From Nostoc sp. UHCC 0302 (lineage in GTDB: Bacteria > Cyanobacteriota > Cyanobacteriia > Cyanobacteriales > Nostocaceae), in the NCBI RefSeq assembly GCF_038096175.1, contig NZ_CP151099.1, positions 6,240,001 through 6,304,000 on the forward strand: a DNA stretch of 64,000 nucleotides, read 5' to 3'. Positions 55,790-64,000 of the stretch are shown here, in pieces; within the stretch, counting starts at the first letter, position 1, and each line of letters starts with the position of its first letter. The translations under genes and the position numbers were made by a program. Under the pieces are notes generated by a model that made no database searches, was not told where the DNA came from, and worked only from the letters and a program-made list of their open reading frames with translations.

Positions 55790-56030
55790 TGCCACTCACA
55801 AGACGCAAGGCAGCTTTCCGTGGTTTAGGCGTCTTGCCCACGCATTAAAGTCGTAGGGCCAGCCTGATTGCCAGGGTATCTTTACTGCTTTATAGGCGTA
55901 GTCGCAAGCGCGATTTCCCTGAGGGTAGCGACTTCTCACAACAAGCCCTTTGGGCGGCTTCCCGATGGGTAGATTAACAACGCACACGCTGCGGTAATGT
56001 AAAATACCAACAGGCGAATTGTTAAAAAAC
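55790..56030. ncRNA. candidate structured RNA (possibly HEARO/omega-RNA-like)
   Basis: No protein gene is evident, but several helices nest closely: caagacgc/gcgtcttg (55799-55836), agtcgc/gcgact enclosing a ccc-tga-ggg hairpin (about 55900-55932), aagcc…ggctt with gccc-ttt-gggc inside (about 55943-55960), ccc-gat-ggg (about 55960-55969), and cgca…tgcg (about 55981-55993). The strand is unresolved because all palindromes fold both ways. Compactness and loop-rich layout recall IscB/IsrB-associated omega (HEARO) RNAs, but no RRXRR/HNH gene is adjacent. The family assignment is a guess; the structure itself is seen. Confidence 0.35.
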
Positions 56031-56267
56031 TTTACCAGTGTCAAATGTACCCAAAGACACTTCAATTCACCCTGGGGAACAGATTGATAAAAATATCATA
56101 ACATGACCTCTATTTTTACTAATTAATAGGGTCATTAGTCCACGAACAGTTGCTGACAGTGGGAATCTGCCACTGCACTGTTCTCATGAGGATGCTAAAA
56201 GCAATCATGGCAAAGCTAGTGCTTAAATGTTTGACAACCAGAAAAAAAGCGAAGATTTTTTCAAAAT

Positions 56268-57587
56268 ATGGGTGATAAGCCAACAATTGCAATTTCTCAC
56301 CTTGGCTGCGAGAAAAATCGAATCGATACAGAACATATGCTAGGGCTGCTGGTAGAAGCAGGCTACGGTGTAGATACAAATGAAGAGTTAGCAGATTACG
56401 TTATTGTTAATACTTGTAGTTTTATCGAAGCAGCAAGAGTTGAATCTGTCAAAACTTTGGTGGAATTGGCAGAGGCAAACAAAAAAATCGTAATCACTGG
56501 CTGTATGGCACAACACTTCCAATCACAATTGTTGGAAGAGTTGCCAGAGGCAGTAGCAGTAGTAGGTACAGGCGATTATCACAAAATTGTAAATGTAATT
56601 GAGCGGGCTGAACAAGGTGAACGGGTTAAACAGGTTAGTATCGAACCAACCTATATAGCTGATGAGACTACACCGCGCTATCGCACTACAACCGAAGGCG
56701 TAGCTTACCTACGAGTAGCCGAAGGCTGTGATTATCGTTGTGCGTTTTGTATTATTCCGCATCTGCGAGGCAATCAGCGATCGCGTACTATTGCATCGAT
56801 TGTTGCCGAAGCCGAGCAGTTAGTTAGTCAAGGCGTACAAGAAATAATTCTGATTTCTCAAATCACGACTAATTACGGTTTAGATATTTACGGGAAGCCA
56901 AAATTAGCCGAATTACTTCGCGCTTTGGGAAAAGTAGATGTACGTTGGATCAGAATGCACTACGCTTATCCCACTGGGTTAACCCCAGATGTGATAGCAG
57001 CAATCCAAGAAACACCAAACGTCTTGCCTTATCTGGATTTGCCCTTGCAACATTCTCATCCAGAAATTCTTCGCGCCATGAACCGTCCCTGGCAAGGACG
57101 TGTAAATGATGGAATTATAGAAGGCATAAAAAAAGCCATACCATCAGCGGTACTCCGGACAACATTTATTGTTGGCTTTCCAGGAGAAACAAGCGAGCAT
57201 TTCGAGCATCTACTACAGTTTGTTAGGCGGCATGAGTTTGATCATGTTGGTGTCTTTACTTTTTCAGCTGAGGAAGGAACCCCTGCTTACAAGCTACCGA
57301 ATCAGTTGCCCCAAGAAGTGATGGATGATCGCCGATACCAACTGATGGAACTCCAGCAACCGATTTCCCAAAAGAAAAATCAACAAGAAGTGGGCAAAAT
57401 TGTTGATGTCCTGATTGAGCAAGAAAATCCTGAAAGTGGTGAATTAATCGGTCGCTCAGGGAGATTTTCCCCAGAGGTAGATGGTCAAGTATATGTCAAA
57501 GGCGAAGCAAGATTAGGCGCGATCGCCTCAGTAGCGATCCACCACGCTGATGCATATGACCTCTATGGTCAAGTTGTCAATAACTGA
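56268..57587 (+). CDS. rimO: ribosomal protein uS12 methylthiotransferase RimO
   Basis: RimO adds a methylthio group to an Asp of ribosomal protein S12. The 439-residue radical SAM enzyme has the N-terminal UPF0004 domain with three cysteines (SHLGCEKNR near 10-18, VNTCSF, ITGCMAQ), the radical SAM motif C154-C158-C161 in CDYRCAFC, and a C-terminal TRAM domain ([19 protein letters not shown]). [15 protein letters not shown] is the RimO-type start rather than MiaB. Confidence 0.95.
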   Translation: MGDKPTIAISHLGCEKNRIDTEHMLGLLVEAGYGVDTNEELADYVIVNTCSFIEAARVESVKTLVELAEANKKIVITGCMAQHFQSQLLEELPEAVAVVGTGDYHKIVNVIERAEQGERVKQVSIEPTYIADETTPRYRTTTEGVAYLRVAEGCDYRCAFCIIPHLRGNQRSRTIASIVAEAEQLVSQGVQEIILISQITTNYGLDIYGKPKLAELLRALGKVDVRWIRMHYAYPTGLTPDVIAAIQETPNVLPYLDLPLQHSHPEILRAMNRPWQGRVNDGIIEGIKKAIPSAVLRTTFIVGFPGETSEHFEHLLQFVRRHEFDHVGVFTFSAEEGTPAYKLPNQLPQEVMDDRRYQLMELQQPISQKKNQQEVGKIVDVLIEQENPESGELIGRSGRFSPEVDGQVYVKGEARLGAIASVAIHHADAYDLYGQVVNN

Positions 57588-57591
57588 ATCG

Positions 57592-57622
57592 TCATTTGTC
57601 CTTTGTCATTTGTCTTTTGTTT
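57592..57622. repeat. gtcatttgtcctttgtc tandem heptamers
   Basis: Tandem (a/c)tttgtc heptamers directly after rimO, followed by taatgactaatgaccaat-type repeats to about 57670. Confidence 0.7.
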
Positions 57623-57705
57623 AAAATTAGTAACTATCAACTAATGACTAATGACCAATAACTAATGACTAATCCAAAATCCTTACATAAAATCCAGGAG
57701 ATTTG

Positions 57706-59244
57706 ATGAATCTTTCGTTTCAAGAATTAGGAATTTCACAAGAACGCGTCGAGCAATTAGAAAAAATTGGCTTTACCACACCAACTAATATCCAAGTCCA
57801 AGCAATTCCCCAACTGTTGGCAGGTCGTGATGTGGTGGGTCAATCCCAAACTGGAACTGGTAAAACAGCAGCATTTTCACTGCCAATTTTAGAGCGGCTG
57901 GATATTAATCAAAAAGCTGTACAAGCCTTGGTTTTAACACCAACTCGTGAATTAGCAATGCAAGTTCACGATGCTATTGACCAGTTTATCGGCAACGAAG
58001 GATTGCGAGTATTAGCAATCTACGGTGGTCAATCAATTGACCGCCAAATTTTACAACTCAAACGTGGCGTTCACATGGTTGTGGGTACGCCAGGACGAGT
58101 TATAGACTTGCTAGATCGAGGCTGTTTGAAGCTCGATCAGGTGAAGTGGTTTGTGTTAGATGAAGCCGATGAAATGTTGAGCATGGGCTTTATCGATGAT
58201 GTAATAAAAATTCTTTCCCAAGCACCACAAGACCGCCAAACTGCTTTATTCTCGGCAACAATGCCACCATCAATTCGTCAATTGGTGAACAAGTTTTTGC
58301 GATCGCCTGCGACAGTTACAGTCGAGCAGCCAAAAGCCGCACCGAATAAAATCAATCAGGTGGCTTACTTGATACCCCGCCACTGGACAAAAGCTAAAGC
58401 TTTACAACCGATTCTGGAAATGGAAGATCCAGAAACAGCTTTAATCTTTGTCCGTACCAGACGGACAGCCGCAGAACTCACCAGTCAACTGCAAGCTGCT
58501 GGTCACAGTGTCGATGAATACCACGGTGATTTGTCCCAGCAAGCACGGGAACGGTTGTTGAGCCGATTCCGCAATCGTCAGGTGCGCTGGGTAGTAGCAA
58601 CTGATATTGCAGCACGCGGATTAGATGTCGATCAATTGTCTCATGTGATCAACTACGACTTACCCGATAGCGTGGAAACCTATGTCCACCGCATTGGTCG
58701 TACTGGTCGAGCTGGTAAAGAAGGAACAGCAATCTCTTTAGTGCAGTCCTTTGAGCGGCGTAAGCAGCAGACATTTGAACGCCATAATCGCCAAAATTGG
58801 CAATTGCTGACGATTCCGACACGCGCACAGATTGAAGCCCGACACATCCTGAAATTGCAAGAACTAGTGGGAGAAGCTTTAACAGGCGAACGTCTGGCTT
58901 CATTCTTGCCGATAGTCAGCGAGCTGATTGAAAAATACGATGCTCAGGCGATCGCAGCGGCGGCATTGCAAATCGCTTACGATCAAACCCGTCCTGCTTG
59001 GTTGCAATCAGATGTAGAGATTCCCTCAGAAGAAGCTGCTACTCCTAAACCCAAGCTGATGAAGCGTCGCGAGTCTAGTGGCGATCGTACTCGTTCTTCT
59101 TGGAGTAAACCAGATACTACTATTAGCGAAGACGACAGACGTGGCACACCTAAGCCCAAGCTGCGGACAAGTCGTCGTGATGCTTCGGTGTCACCTGCTA
59201 ATCAAAAGCTGGGTTCACACACAGCTAGAGAATCAGCTTCATAG
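57706..59244 (+). CDS. DEAD-box RNA helicase
   Basis: The 512-residue protein is an ATP-dependent RNA helicase: Q motif FTTPTNIQVQAIP, Walker A SQTGTGKT near 46-53, DEAD in VLDEADEMLSMGF near 151-163, SAT near 184-186, and HRIGRTGRAG near 325-334. The C-terminal third has RNA-binding character with a basic Ser/Arg-rich tail (PKPKLMKRRESSGDRTRSSW). It resembles DeaD/CsdA-type cyanobacterial cold-stress helicases. Start is the ATG at 57706 with CCAGGAG six bases upstream; a TTG just before it is not needed. Confidence 0.9.
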   Translation: MNLSFQELGISQERVEQLEKIGFTTPTNIQVQAIPQLLAGRDVVGQSQTGTGKTAAFSLPILERLDINQKAVQALVLTPTRELAMQVHDAIDQFIGNEGLRVLAIYGGQSIDRQILQLKRGVHMVVGTPGRVIDLLDRGCLKLDQVKWFVLDEADEMLSMGFIDDVIKILSQAPQDRQTALFSATMPPSIRQLVNKFLRSPATVTVEQPKAAPNKINQVAYLIPRHWTKAKALQPILEMEDPETALIFVRTRRTAAELTSQLQAAGHSVDEYHGDLSQQARERLLSRFRNRQVRWVVATDIAARGLDVDQLSHVINYDLPDSVETYVHRIGRTGRAGKEGTAISLVQSFERRKQQTFERHNRQNWQLLTIPTRAQIEARHILKLQELVGEALTGERLASFLPIVSELIEKYDAQAIAAAALQIAYDQTRPAWLQSDVEIPSEEAATPKPKLMKRRESSGDRTRSSWSKPDTTISEDDRRGTPKPKLRTSRRDASVSPANQKLGSHTARESAS

Positions 59245-59316
59245 TCAGTTGTGAATACTGTGTTGGTGAGCCAGCACGGTCTTCTCCCTTGGTGGGCTTT
59301 GCGCTCACCCAAAGGG

Positions 59317-59364
59317 TTATGAGTCATTTGTCTTTAGTGAGAACCAAAGACAAATGACTCATAA
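59317..59364. terminator. 19-bp perfect inverted repeat between convergent genes
   Basis: ttatgagtcatttgtcttt (59317-59335) and its exact complement (59346-59364) flank a 10-base loop, followed by ttttt. It lies between the helicase (+) and aldo/keto reductase (-) genes and could terminate both. The arms contain the gtcattt heptamer repeated elsewhere. Confidence 0.75.
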
Positions 59365-59404
59365 TTTTTGGTTAATTGAATAAAGAGGTTGCATTGCAAC
59401 GTCT

Positions 59405-60352
59405 CTACAACCAAGGACGGCTAGCTTTTTCTAGCTCCTGAATTTCATCGTCGTTCAATCTCCAACCCAAAGCGCCAGCATTTTGCCGTACCTGTTCGGC
59501 TGTTTTCACGCCAGCAATCGGAATGACGTTCCCCTGTGCTATTAACCAGTTGAGAGCAACTTGGGCTGGGGTGCGATCGTATTTTTCCCCTAGGTCGCGT
59601 AGCAAAGATGTGACTGGGGCAATTTTTTGTAAGCCTTCTTGACTAAATCGCGGGTCTATCCTTCTAGCACCGCTAGGAGTTGGGCTGTTAGCAGTGGTGT
59701 ATTTGCCTGTGAGTAATCCCTGAGCTAAAGGACTATATGCCAAAATTGTTATACCCAACTCGCGGGCAGTTGCGAGAATTCCTTGGCTTTCTATTTGACG
59801 TGTAAGTAAAGAGTAGCGTACTTGGTTCACAGCCAAAGGCACTCCACGGGCTGCCAAGATTTGGTGTGCTTCTCGCATTTGATCTGCTGAGTAATTACTT
59901 ACCCCGACTGCGCCAATTCTGCCCCGCTTCACTTCATCTGCAAGGGCATTCATTAGCGTTTGTTGGCTCAAAAAGAAAGCGAAAGGCCAATGCACTTGAT
60001 ACAAAGCTATTCGCTCTAATTGTAGGCGTTTGAGGCTTTCTGTTAAAGCATCAGAGACAGATTGACCTGTAAATCGCCACGGTAGAGGGCCAAATTTGGT
60101 GGCAATTTGTACAGGTTCTTGTGTCTTTTGCAGGAATTGCCCCAAAAATTCCTCGCTTTTTCCCATTCCATAAATTTCTGCTGTGTCGAAGAAGGTAACA
60201 CCAGCCTGTAGCGCTGCTGTAAAAGCTTCTTGCAACTGTTCTGGGCCGTAGCCATCGCCATAATTCCAAAAAAGTTTATCACCCCAAGCCCAAGTGCCAA
60301 TGCACAAAGGTGTAACAACTGGGCCATTTTGACCCAATGTGATGTTTTCCAC
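59405..60352 (-). CDS. aldo/keto reductase
   Basis: The 315-residue NADPH-dependent oxidoreductase is a TIM barrel with GTWAWGDK near 18-25, FFDTAEIYGMGKSEEFLG near 54-71 (Asp and Tyr of the catalytic tetrad), Lys in ATKFGP near 84, and His in YQVHWPF near 118-124. All four tetrad residues appear present. The C-terminal VIPIAGVKTAEQVRQNAGAL is the usual nucleotide-binding end. Substrate unknown. Confidence 0.92.
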   Translation of the reverse strand: MENITLGQNGPVVTPLCIGTWAWGDKLFWNYGDGYGPEQLQEAFTAALQAGVTFFDTAEIYGMGKSEEFLGQFLQKTQEPVQIATKFGPLPWRFTGQSVSDALTESLKRLQLERIALYQVHWPFAFFLSQQTLMNALADEVKRGRIGAVGVSNYSADQMREAHQILAARGVPLAVNQVRYSLLTRQIESQGILATARELGITILAYSPLAQGLLTGKYTTANSPTPSGARRIDPRFSQEGLQKIAPVTSLLRDLGEKYDRTPAQVALNWLIAQGNVIPIAGVKTAEQVRQNAGALGWRLNDDEIQELEKASRPWL

Positions 60353-60623
60353 GGTTGCAAAATTTAGCTTATTTACATTTCTTTACTTTTATAGTGTATC
60401 GTTACAGACAAAATTAGGTGTGGGGAACTTGATCTAGTCTTTTGAAGGATCTTCCCAGTGCGATCGCTATTTTTTAGCTAGTTATTGGTCAATATTTTGA
60501 TAAGTCTTTGTTCAAACTTTTTGACTGACACAAAAGGATTATGCCGTCTATACTTCGTACAAATGTGCTTTACTCTCTTGATTTTAAAATGAATGTAGTA
60601 GAGTAACACGAGCAATTAGCGTT

Positions 60624-61226
60624 TCAACAGGCAACTTGAAAAGACTCAAGATAACTATAAAGACAGCTTGATGTATCAGCGTATTGAGACAAGTCAGAAA
60701 TTATCGTCTTCTTTGATAAATGTAGTATAACGTTCACCTTTCGAGTGAAATATGGATAATTACCATTATTAGCTTCTTTCATGAGTTTTTGAAGAAAATA
60801 AAATAAAAACTCAATCTCAAACTTACCTCTAAAACTCTTTTGTCGAATGTTGGATTGTAGCTCAAATATTTTAATATCTAGTTCCTTTTGAGGAATAATA
60901 GGTACATTTGGAAACATCTCATATAAATCATTAATCGTATATTTTACTATAATTTTATCTAAGTCAATATGCACAAAGCGCAATACACTAAGCCTCGAAA
61001 TGTTTAACCTACTAGACTGCTCTTTTTGACAAGCTATCCATGCATTTAGCAATTCGACTGCGTTATGAAAATCTTCTTGTAGTTTCGTATAAAGAGAAAT
61101 GCATCTTTGAAAATTTTCATCTGACTCGGTTAGCTTAAATTCAGTTCTCAAAATTTCAGAAAAGCATTGAACTGATGTATAGAAGTTTTCTACTGAGTAA
61201 CAAGGTGTTTCATATATCCTACTCAA
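60624..61226 (-). pseudogene. DUF4435-like protein, N-terminal part missing
   Basis: The 200-residue frame begins SRIYETPCYSVENFY, which looks like the middle of a DUF4435 protein, just after the usual acidic nuclease/OLD-like half; residues 15-65 (FSEILRTEFKLTESDENFQRC) also fit. Upstream the frame stays open for about 30 more codons, but they have no DUF4435 character and match ordinary intergenic sequence. So the gene has probably lost its N-terminal half. The family name is tentative. Confidence 0.5.
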
Positions 61227-61380
61227 ACTAGTTTCTTTTATTGATATATCAAAAAGTGAGTATTTTGACAGTAAACAGCTTCTTAAGCATAGCCAATAAC
61301 TGCTTACTAAGCGTAATGCTCTGCTGAAAACTCGTTACGTAGCCCTATTTTCTGCTTCAAGAGTAACTTAAGGCGTTATT

Positions 61381-61599
61381 GTACAAATAAAAAGAAGTAC
61401 CCGTGGCAAAGTTGAGACACAAGAAAAGATTGGCAAAGTTGAGACACAAGAAAAGATTGGCAAAATTATCTCAATTAATGTTGAAACAGGAGATTACGAA
61501 ATTGGTGATGATTTAGTCGAAACAAGTCTCCGAGTACTACCCAAGCAAACCGATGCAGCACTTTGGGGAGAAAAAACTGTTTTTGATGCCGTTTTATAG
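61381..61599 (+). pseudogene. start-less remnant with 27-bp tandem repeat
   Basis: A 72-codon open stretch (VQIKRSTRGKVETQEKIGK…ISINVETGDYEIGDDLVE…DAALWGEKTVFDAVL) is protein-like and resembles small cyanobacterial proteins of the GxIISINVxTGxYEI type, but there is no start codon between it and an upstream stop. It contains a duplicated nine-residue unit GKVETQEKI. Confidence 0.45.
61405..61458 (+). repeat. 27-bp perfect tandem duplication
   Basis: Units 61405-61431 and 61432-61458 are identical, beginning ggcaaagttgagacacaag; a third partial ggcaaaa follows at 61459. Length 27 keeps the reading frame. Confidence 0.9.
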
Positions 61600-62079
61600 A
61601 TATAAAATGTCCATTCTATGTGCCTGACTGTGCAGCAATCTGGACAGCTTCTATATCAACATTGAGGTGTTGAGCAATCTGCTCCACACTCATCCCTGTT
61701 TTTAGTAACAAAGGCACGGTAAGTTTCAACATTTCAGCTTTCTGTTCTTCTCGACCTTCTTCCCGACCTTCGGCTTTCGCTTCCTGATAAACCCTTGTTT
61801 GCTCCAAAGTCAGTCCTAGCATAGCTTCAACTTCCTCTCTACTCAACGAAGAAAACTTATAAACGGCGATTGTGGTTATGATGTCCAGTATTTCGTTTTT
61901 CGGCAGTGTGTCCGTTTCTTCTAATTTTACCCGCTCAATCAATTGCTTTGCTTGCTCTGCCATCACTTCATCCGATGCTAGAGTCAACTGCATCAAGTTG
62001 ATAAGTAGGTAGGTGCCAAAAAAGTCAGCTATGTTAAGATATGTAAAGACTGATAATGCATCTACAAGGTAGTTGGTGT

Positions 62080-62535
62080 ATGGGTGCGCGTTTAAGGGTA
62101 TTTCTGACTCCTGAGCAAGACCAAACTTTACTAAATCTGAGAAAACAGGATGTACCACAGAAAGTCAAAGACAGGGCGGAAATAATCAGGCTAAATGCAC
62201 ATGGTTGGTATGTAGAGAAGATAGCAGATCACTTTGATTGTCACAAAAAAACAGTCACAAAAGTTTTGCATCAATGGCAAAAACTGGGCACAGAAGGGCT
62301 TTGGGAATCTCCTGGGCGAGGGGGGAAACCAAAGTGGCTTGAGGATGACATGATATTTTTAGAAGAATGCCTCAGAAACGAGCCACGCACATACAATAGT
62401 TCTCAGTTAGCTTTGAAGTTGAAAACAGAACGCAACGTTGAGATGAGTGCCGACAGATTAAGACGGGTACTCAAAAAAAGGGGGTCGATTGGAAACGGAC
62501 AAGGAAAAGCCATAAAGGAAAACAAGACCCAGTAG
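62080..62535 (+). CDS. IS630 transposase, first frame (HTH part)
   Basis: From the ATG at 62080 (MGARLRVFLTPEQDQTL) this frame encodes the N-terminal HTH region (IIRLNAHGWYVEKIADHFDCHKKTVTKVLHQW) and RRVLKKRG before running out of frame. The domain is the standard IS630 helix-turn-helix pair. An alternative ATG at 62056 adds eight residues. The catalytic part is in the -1 frame. Confidence 0.88.
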   Translation: MGARLRVFLTPEQDQTLLNLRKQDVPQKVKDRAEIIRLNAHGWYVEKIADHFDCHKKTVTKVLHQWQKLGTEGLWESPGRGGKPKWLEDDMIFLEECLRNEPRTYNSSQLALKLKTERNVEMSADRLRRVLKKRGSIGNGQGKAIKENKTQ

Positions 62536-63134
62536 CACGAGCAAACAAGCAAGCAGACCTAGACATGTTGGAATTAGCTGCTGCCACTGGTGAAATAGAC
62601 CTGAAATACCTAGACGAGTCAGGGTTCTGTATGTGGAGCGAACCTAGTTATACATATTACTTTAGAGGTGAGCAAAAACGGTTAGAACAGACTAAACGCC
62701 GTGGTCGCAGATTAAGTATTATCGGGCTTCTCCAACCTTTAATCAGTTTTGTTTACGGTTTAGTTATCGGTGGTGTTGACCGTAAATCTTATATAGAAAT
62801 GATGGAGAAAGAAGCCAAACAAGCCCAAGAAACTGGACGTATCAGCGTGATTGTGCAAGATAACGGGCCAATACATCGCTGCCAAGAAGTTCAACAATTG
62901 TGGAAAAAATGGGAAAGTCAGGGTTTGTACATCTTTTTTCTCCCGAAATATTGCTCAGAAATGAATCCAATTGAATTGGAATGGCAACATCTCAAGAAAG
63001 ATGAGTTATCCGGGCAAGCATTTGATGATGAGCTAGATCTCGCTTACGCCGTCATCAATGGTGTTCAAGCTAGAGGAAAAAAAAACAATCACAACACACA
63101 TCGTGTAAAATTTAGCTCTAGATTATCAACTTAA
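62475..63134 (+). CDS. IS630 transposase, second frame (DDE catalytic part)
   Basis: Reached by a -1 shift on the a7g5 run at 62473-62484, which would give …LKKKGVDWKRTRKSHKG continuing the family sequence. The DDE triad is Asp in KYLDESGFC, Asp in VIVQDNGPIH and Glu in NPIELEWQHLK. Intact to its stop. It starts internally, so it is made only by frameshift or not at all. Confidence 0.85.
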   Translation, partial: KKGVDWKRTRKSHKGKQDPVARANKQADLDMLELAAATGEIDLKYLDESGFCMWSEPSYTYYFRGEQKRLEQTKRRGRRLSIIGLLQPLISFVYGLVIGGVDRKSYIEMMEKEAKQAQETGRISVIVQDNGPIHRCQEVQQLWKKWESQGLYIFFLPKYCSEMNPIELEWQHLKKDELSGQAFDDELDLAYAVINGVQARGKKNNHNTHRVKFSSRLST

Positions 63135-63598
63135 GATTTTGTTACATAGTAGAAAATTTCGGTGCCTACCTACTTACCTATTGGCTGCTGATTAGTCGCG
63201 CCTAACTCATCTAAATAGATTCGCTGCACTTGGTCGCTGTTGAGAAATATTCGATGAGTTTTTTGATCCCTTGGTTCTAGAGAGCGTGATGAAAAAATTA
63301 CCACACAGAACCAGTCATCGTACTGAGAACGATTCCGGTTCAGGTACATCAGCGACTCGGTAAAGAACCGATGGTAGAGGGCTTCATCCTTTTGGAATTG
63401 AACTTCAGCAAAAAAGATCACCTTAGATATTGCATCCTCTGGAGGTAAAAACACACCATCCATGCGAAAAGCGGTTTCTTTGACTTCAACTGATTCAAAT
63501 CGATAGTTTTGCCTTTGCAGAGGAGGATTATCAACCAGTTCAAAGAGTAACCCAGGAAAGCGCTTAAAAATTTGATAGTAAATGGAGTCTCGTTTCAC

Positions 63599-63850
63599 TA
63601 CTTCATCCTAAAATTCTCTCGTTATCCGTAGGCGTAGCCCGTCGTAGACATCGCGGATTACGACCAAGCCATAAAGATTAATCCTAACTTGGCTGAAGCT
63701 TATGCTAATCAAGGTGTATAACTCCTTGTCAAATAACTGTGATCGCATCGCAACTTCCACTTTTCGTTCACTGATTTGGAGCGGGTAGGGTTTATCTTTA
63801 TTTAAAGAGAGAGAGATTAAATCCTAATAAACCATACGAAAAAGTAGCTA
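63599..63850. other. intergenic region before PucC-family gene
   Basis: About 250 bases with no gene; a ggcgtagcccgtcgtagac-type repeat fragment lies near 63631. Confidence 0.35.
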
Positions 63851-64000
63851 TGGCAAGCGGTGAACTATTTGATACCGAAACAAAATCCCTATCTGTGCCG
63901 AAAGTCAATCTGCTAACCATGTTTCGGCTGAGTTTATTTCAAATGGGTTTGGCTATGATGTCCATTTTGACTCTGGGGGTACTCAACAGAGTCATGATTC
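63851..64000 (+). CDS. PucC/BCH-family MFS transporter, start only
   Basis: The first 50 codons (MASGELFDTETKSLSVPKVN, then LLTMFRLSLFQMGLAMMSIL and GVLNRVMI) match the N-terminus of the PucC/LhaA family (chlorophyll-related MFS proteins). The gene runs off the window end, so nothing beyond the first helix is visible. Confidence 0.75.

Larger units (their letters stand above)
62004..63174 (+). mobile_element. IS630-family insertion sequence with TA duplication
   Basis: The 1171-bp element has near-perfect terminal inverted repeats (agtaggtaggtgcc on the left, agtaggtaggcacc read inward on the right) and is flanked by TA at 62002-62003 and 63175-63176, as expected for IS630/Tc1-mariner. It carries a transposase in two frames with a full DDE triad. 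It interrupts the DUF2887 gene. Confidence 0.93.
61616..63598 (-). pseudogene. DUF2887/Rpn-type nuclease gene split by IS630 insertion
   Basis: The 5' part (63598-63177) encodes MKRDSIYYQIFKRFPGLLFELV … RIYLDELGATNQQPIG and the 3' part (62003-61616) INLMQLTLASDEVMAEQAKQL … VQIAAQSGT. Removing the insertion and one TA rejoins cca ata ggt atc aac in frame, giving 810 bases, a 269-residue protein of the Rpn / DUF2887 PD-(D/E)XK family with EVQFQKDEALYHRFF. Start is GTG at 63598 with AGGATGA upstream. The gene is presently disrupted; the isolated 3' half could give a 180-residue fragment. Confidence 0.88.

Noticed and set aside
55796-56065. 89-codon minus-strand frame over the structured element
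   Set aside because: Follows the palindromes rather than a protein pattern; Gly/Pro/Arg-rich with no start signal. I favour RNA structure, though homologues should be checked.
62080-63134. IS630 transposase as two independent genes
   Set aside because: The second frame has no start signal and family sequence continues smoothly across the a7g5 run in the -1 frame, so it is one frameshifted transposase.

Overview
The window reads as chromosome of a filamentous, Nostocales-type cyanobacterium. It carries photosynthesis genes (psbU, btpA, the start of a PucC-family gene), cyanobacterial families (DUF3120, a TIGR03279-type radical SAM protein, VKOR-thioredoxin fusion, a nine-PAS histidine kinase), many GCGATCGC (HIP1) octamers, and intergenic short-period repeats (ggggattggggactgggg, gtcatttgtcatttgtc, aattacg types) typical of Nostoc relatives.

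Layout. 1-11.6 kb is mixed housekeeping: a small exported protein, a CE1-like esterase, msrB, an anion permease, an MgtC/SapB protein, an ssuD-ssuE sulfonate-sulfur pair, small conserved and coiled-coil proteins beside a decayed zinc-ribbon gene, tRNA-Thr(TGT) and argF. lexA (11.6 kb) has a perfect cyanobacterial LexA box upstream.

12.3-27.7 kb is the standout region, a DNA phosphorothioation (Dnd) island. In order it holds a DEAH helicase of the PT-associated restriction type, a 57-aa gene translationally coupled to a DndD-like SMC ATPase, two Uma2 genes, a Dnd-associated protein 4, an HNH endonuclease whose N-terminal half looks like a sulfur-binding domain, dndB on the opposite strand, dndC, a Y1 (REP-type) transposase with REP-like flanks, dndD, a reverse-strand four-helix-bundle gene, dndE and a PT-associated methyltransferase. 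No cysteine desulfurase (dndA) is present. Normally compact dndCDE is broken twice, by the transposase unit and by the four-helix gene, and an identical 36-bp repeat sits directly upstream of both dndE and the methyltransferase gene. Together the genes suggest a sulfur-modification module (DndB-E) plus a multi-gene interference module (helicase, small protein, SMC ATPase, associated protein 4, HNH nuclease).

27.9-54.2 kb returns to core genes: ampG-like permease, small membrane proteins, a GNAT enzyme carrying an in-frame repeat insertion, a HEAT-repeat protein, cupin, PQQ-type sugar dehydrogenase, a two-gene signalling operon, a GHL10 glycosidase-like protein, the radical SAM gene, uppP, DUF3120, psbU, nadB, a CHASE2-PAS-GGDEF diguanylate cyclase and VKOR-thioredoxin. 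54.3-60.4 kb holds btpA, a 1.1-kb gene-free stretch (dense repeats followed by a highly structured, possibly HEARO/omega-RNA-like element), rimO, a DEAD-box RNA helicase and an aldo/keto reductase. 60.6-63.6 kb is gene wreckage: an N-terminally truncated DUF4435-like gene, a remnant with a 27-bp tandem repeat, and a DUF2887/Rpn-type gene split by an IS630-family element whose removal restores the frame exactly. The window ends inside a PucC-family transporter gene.
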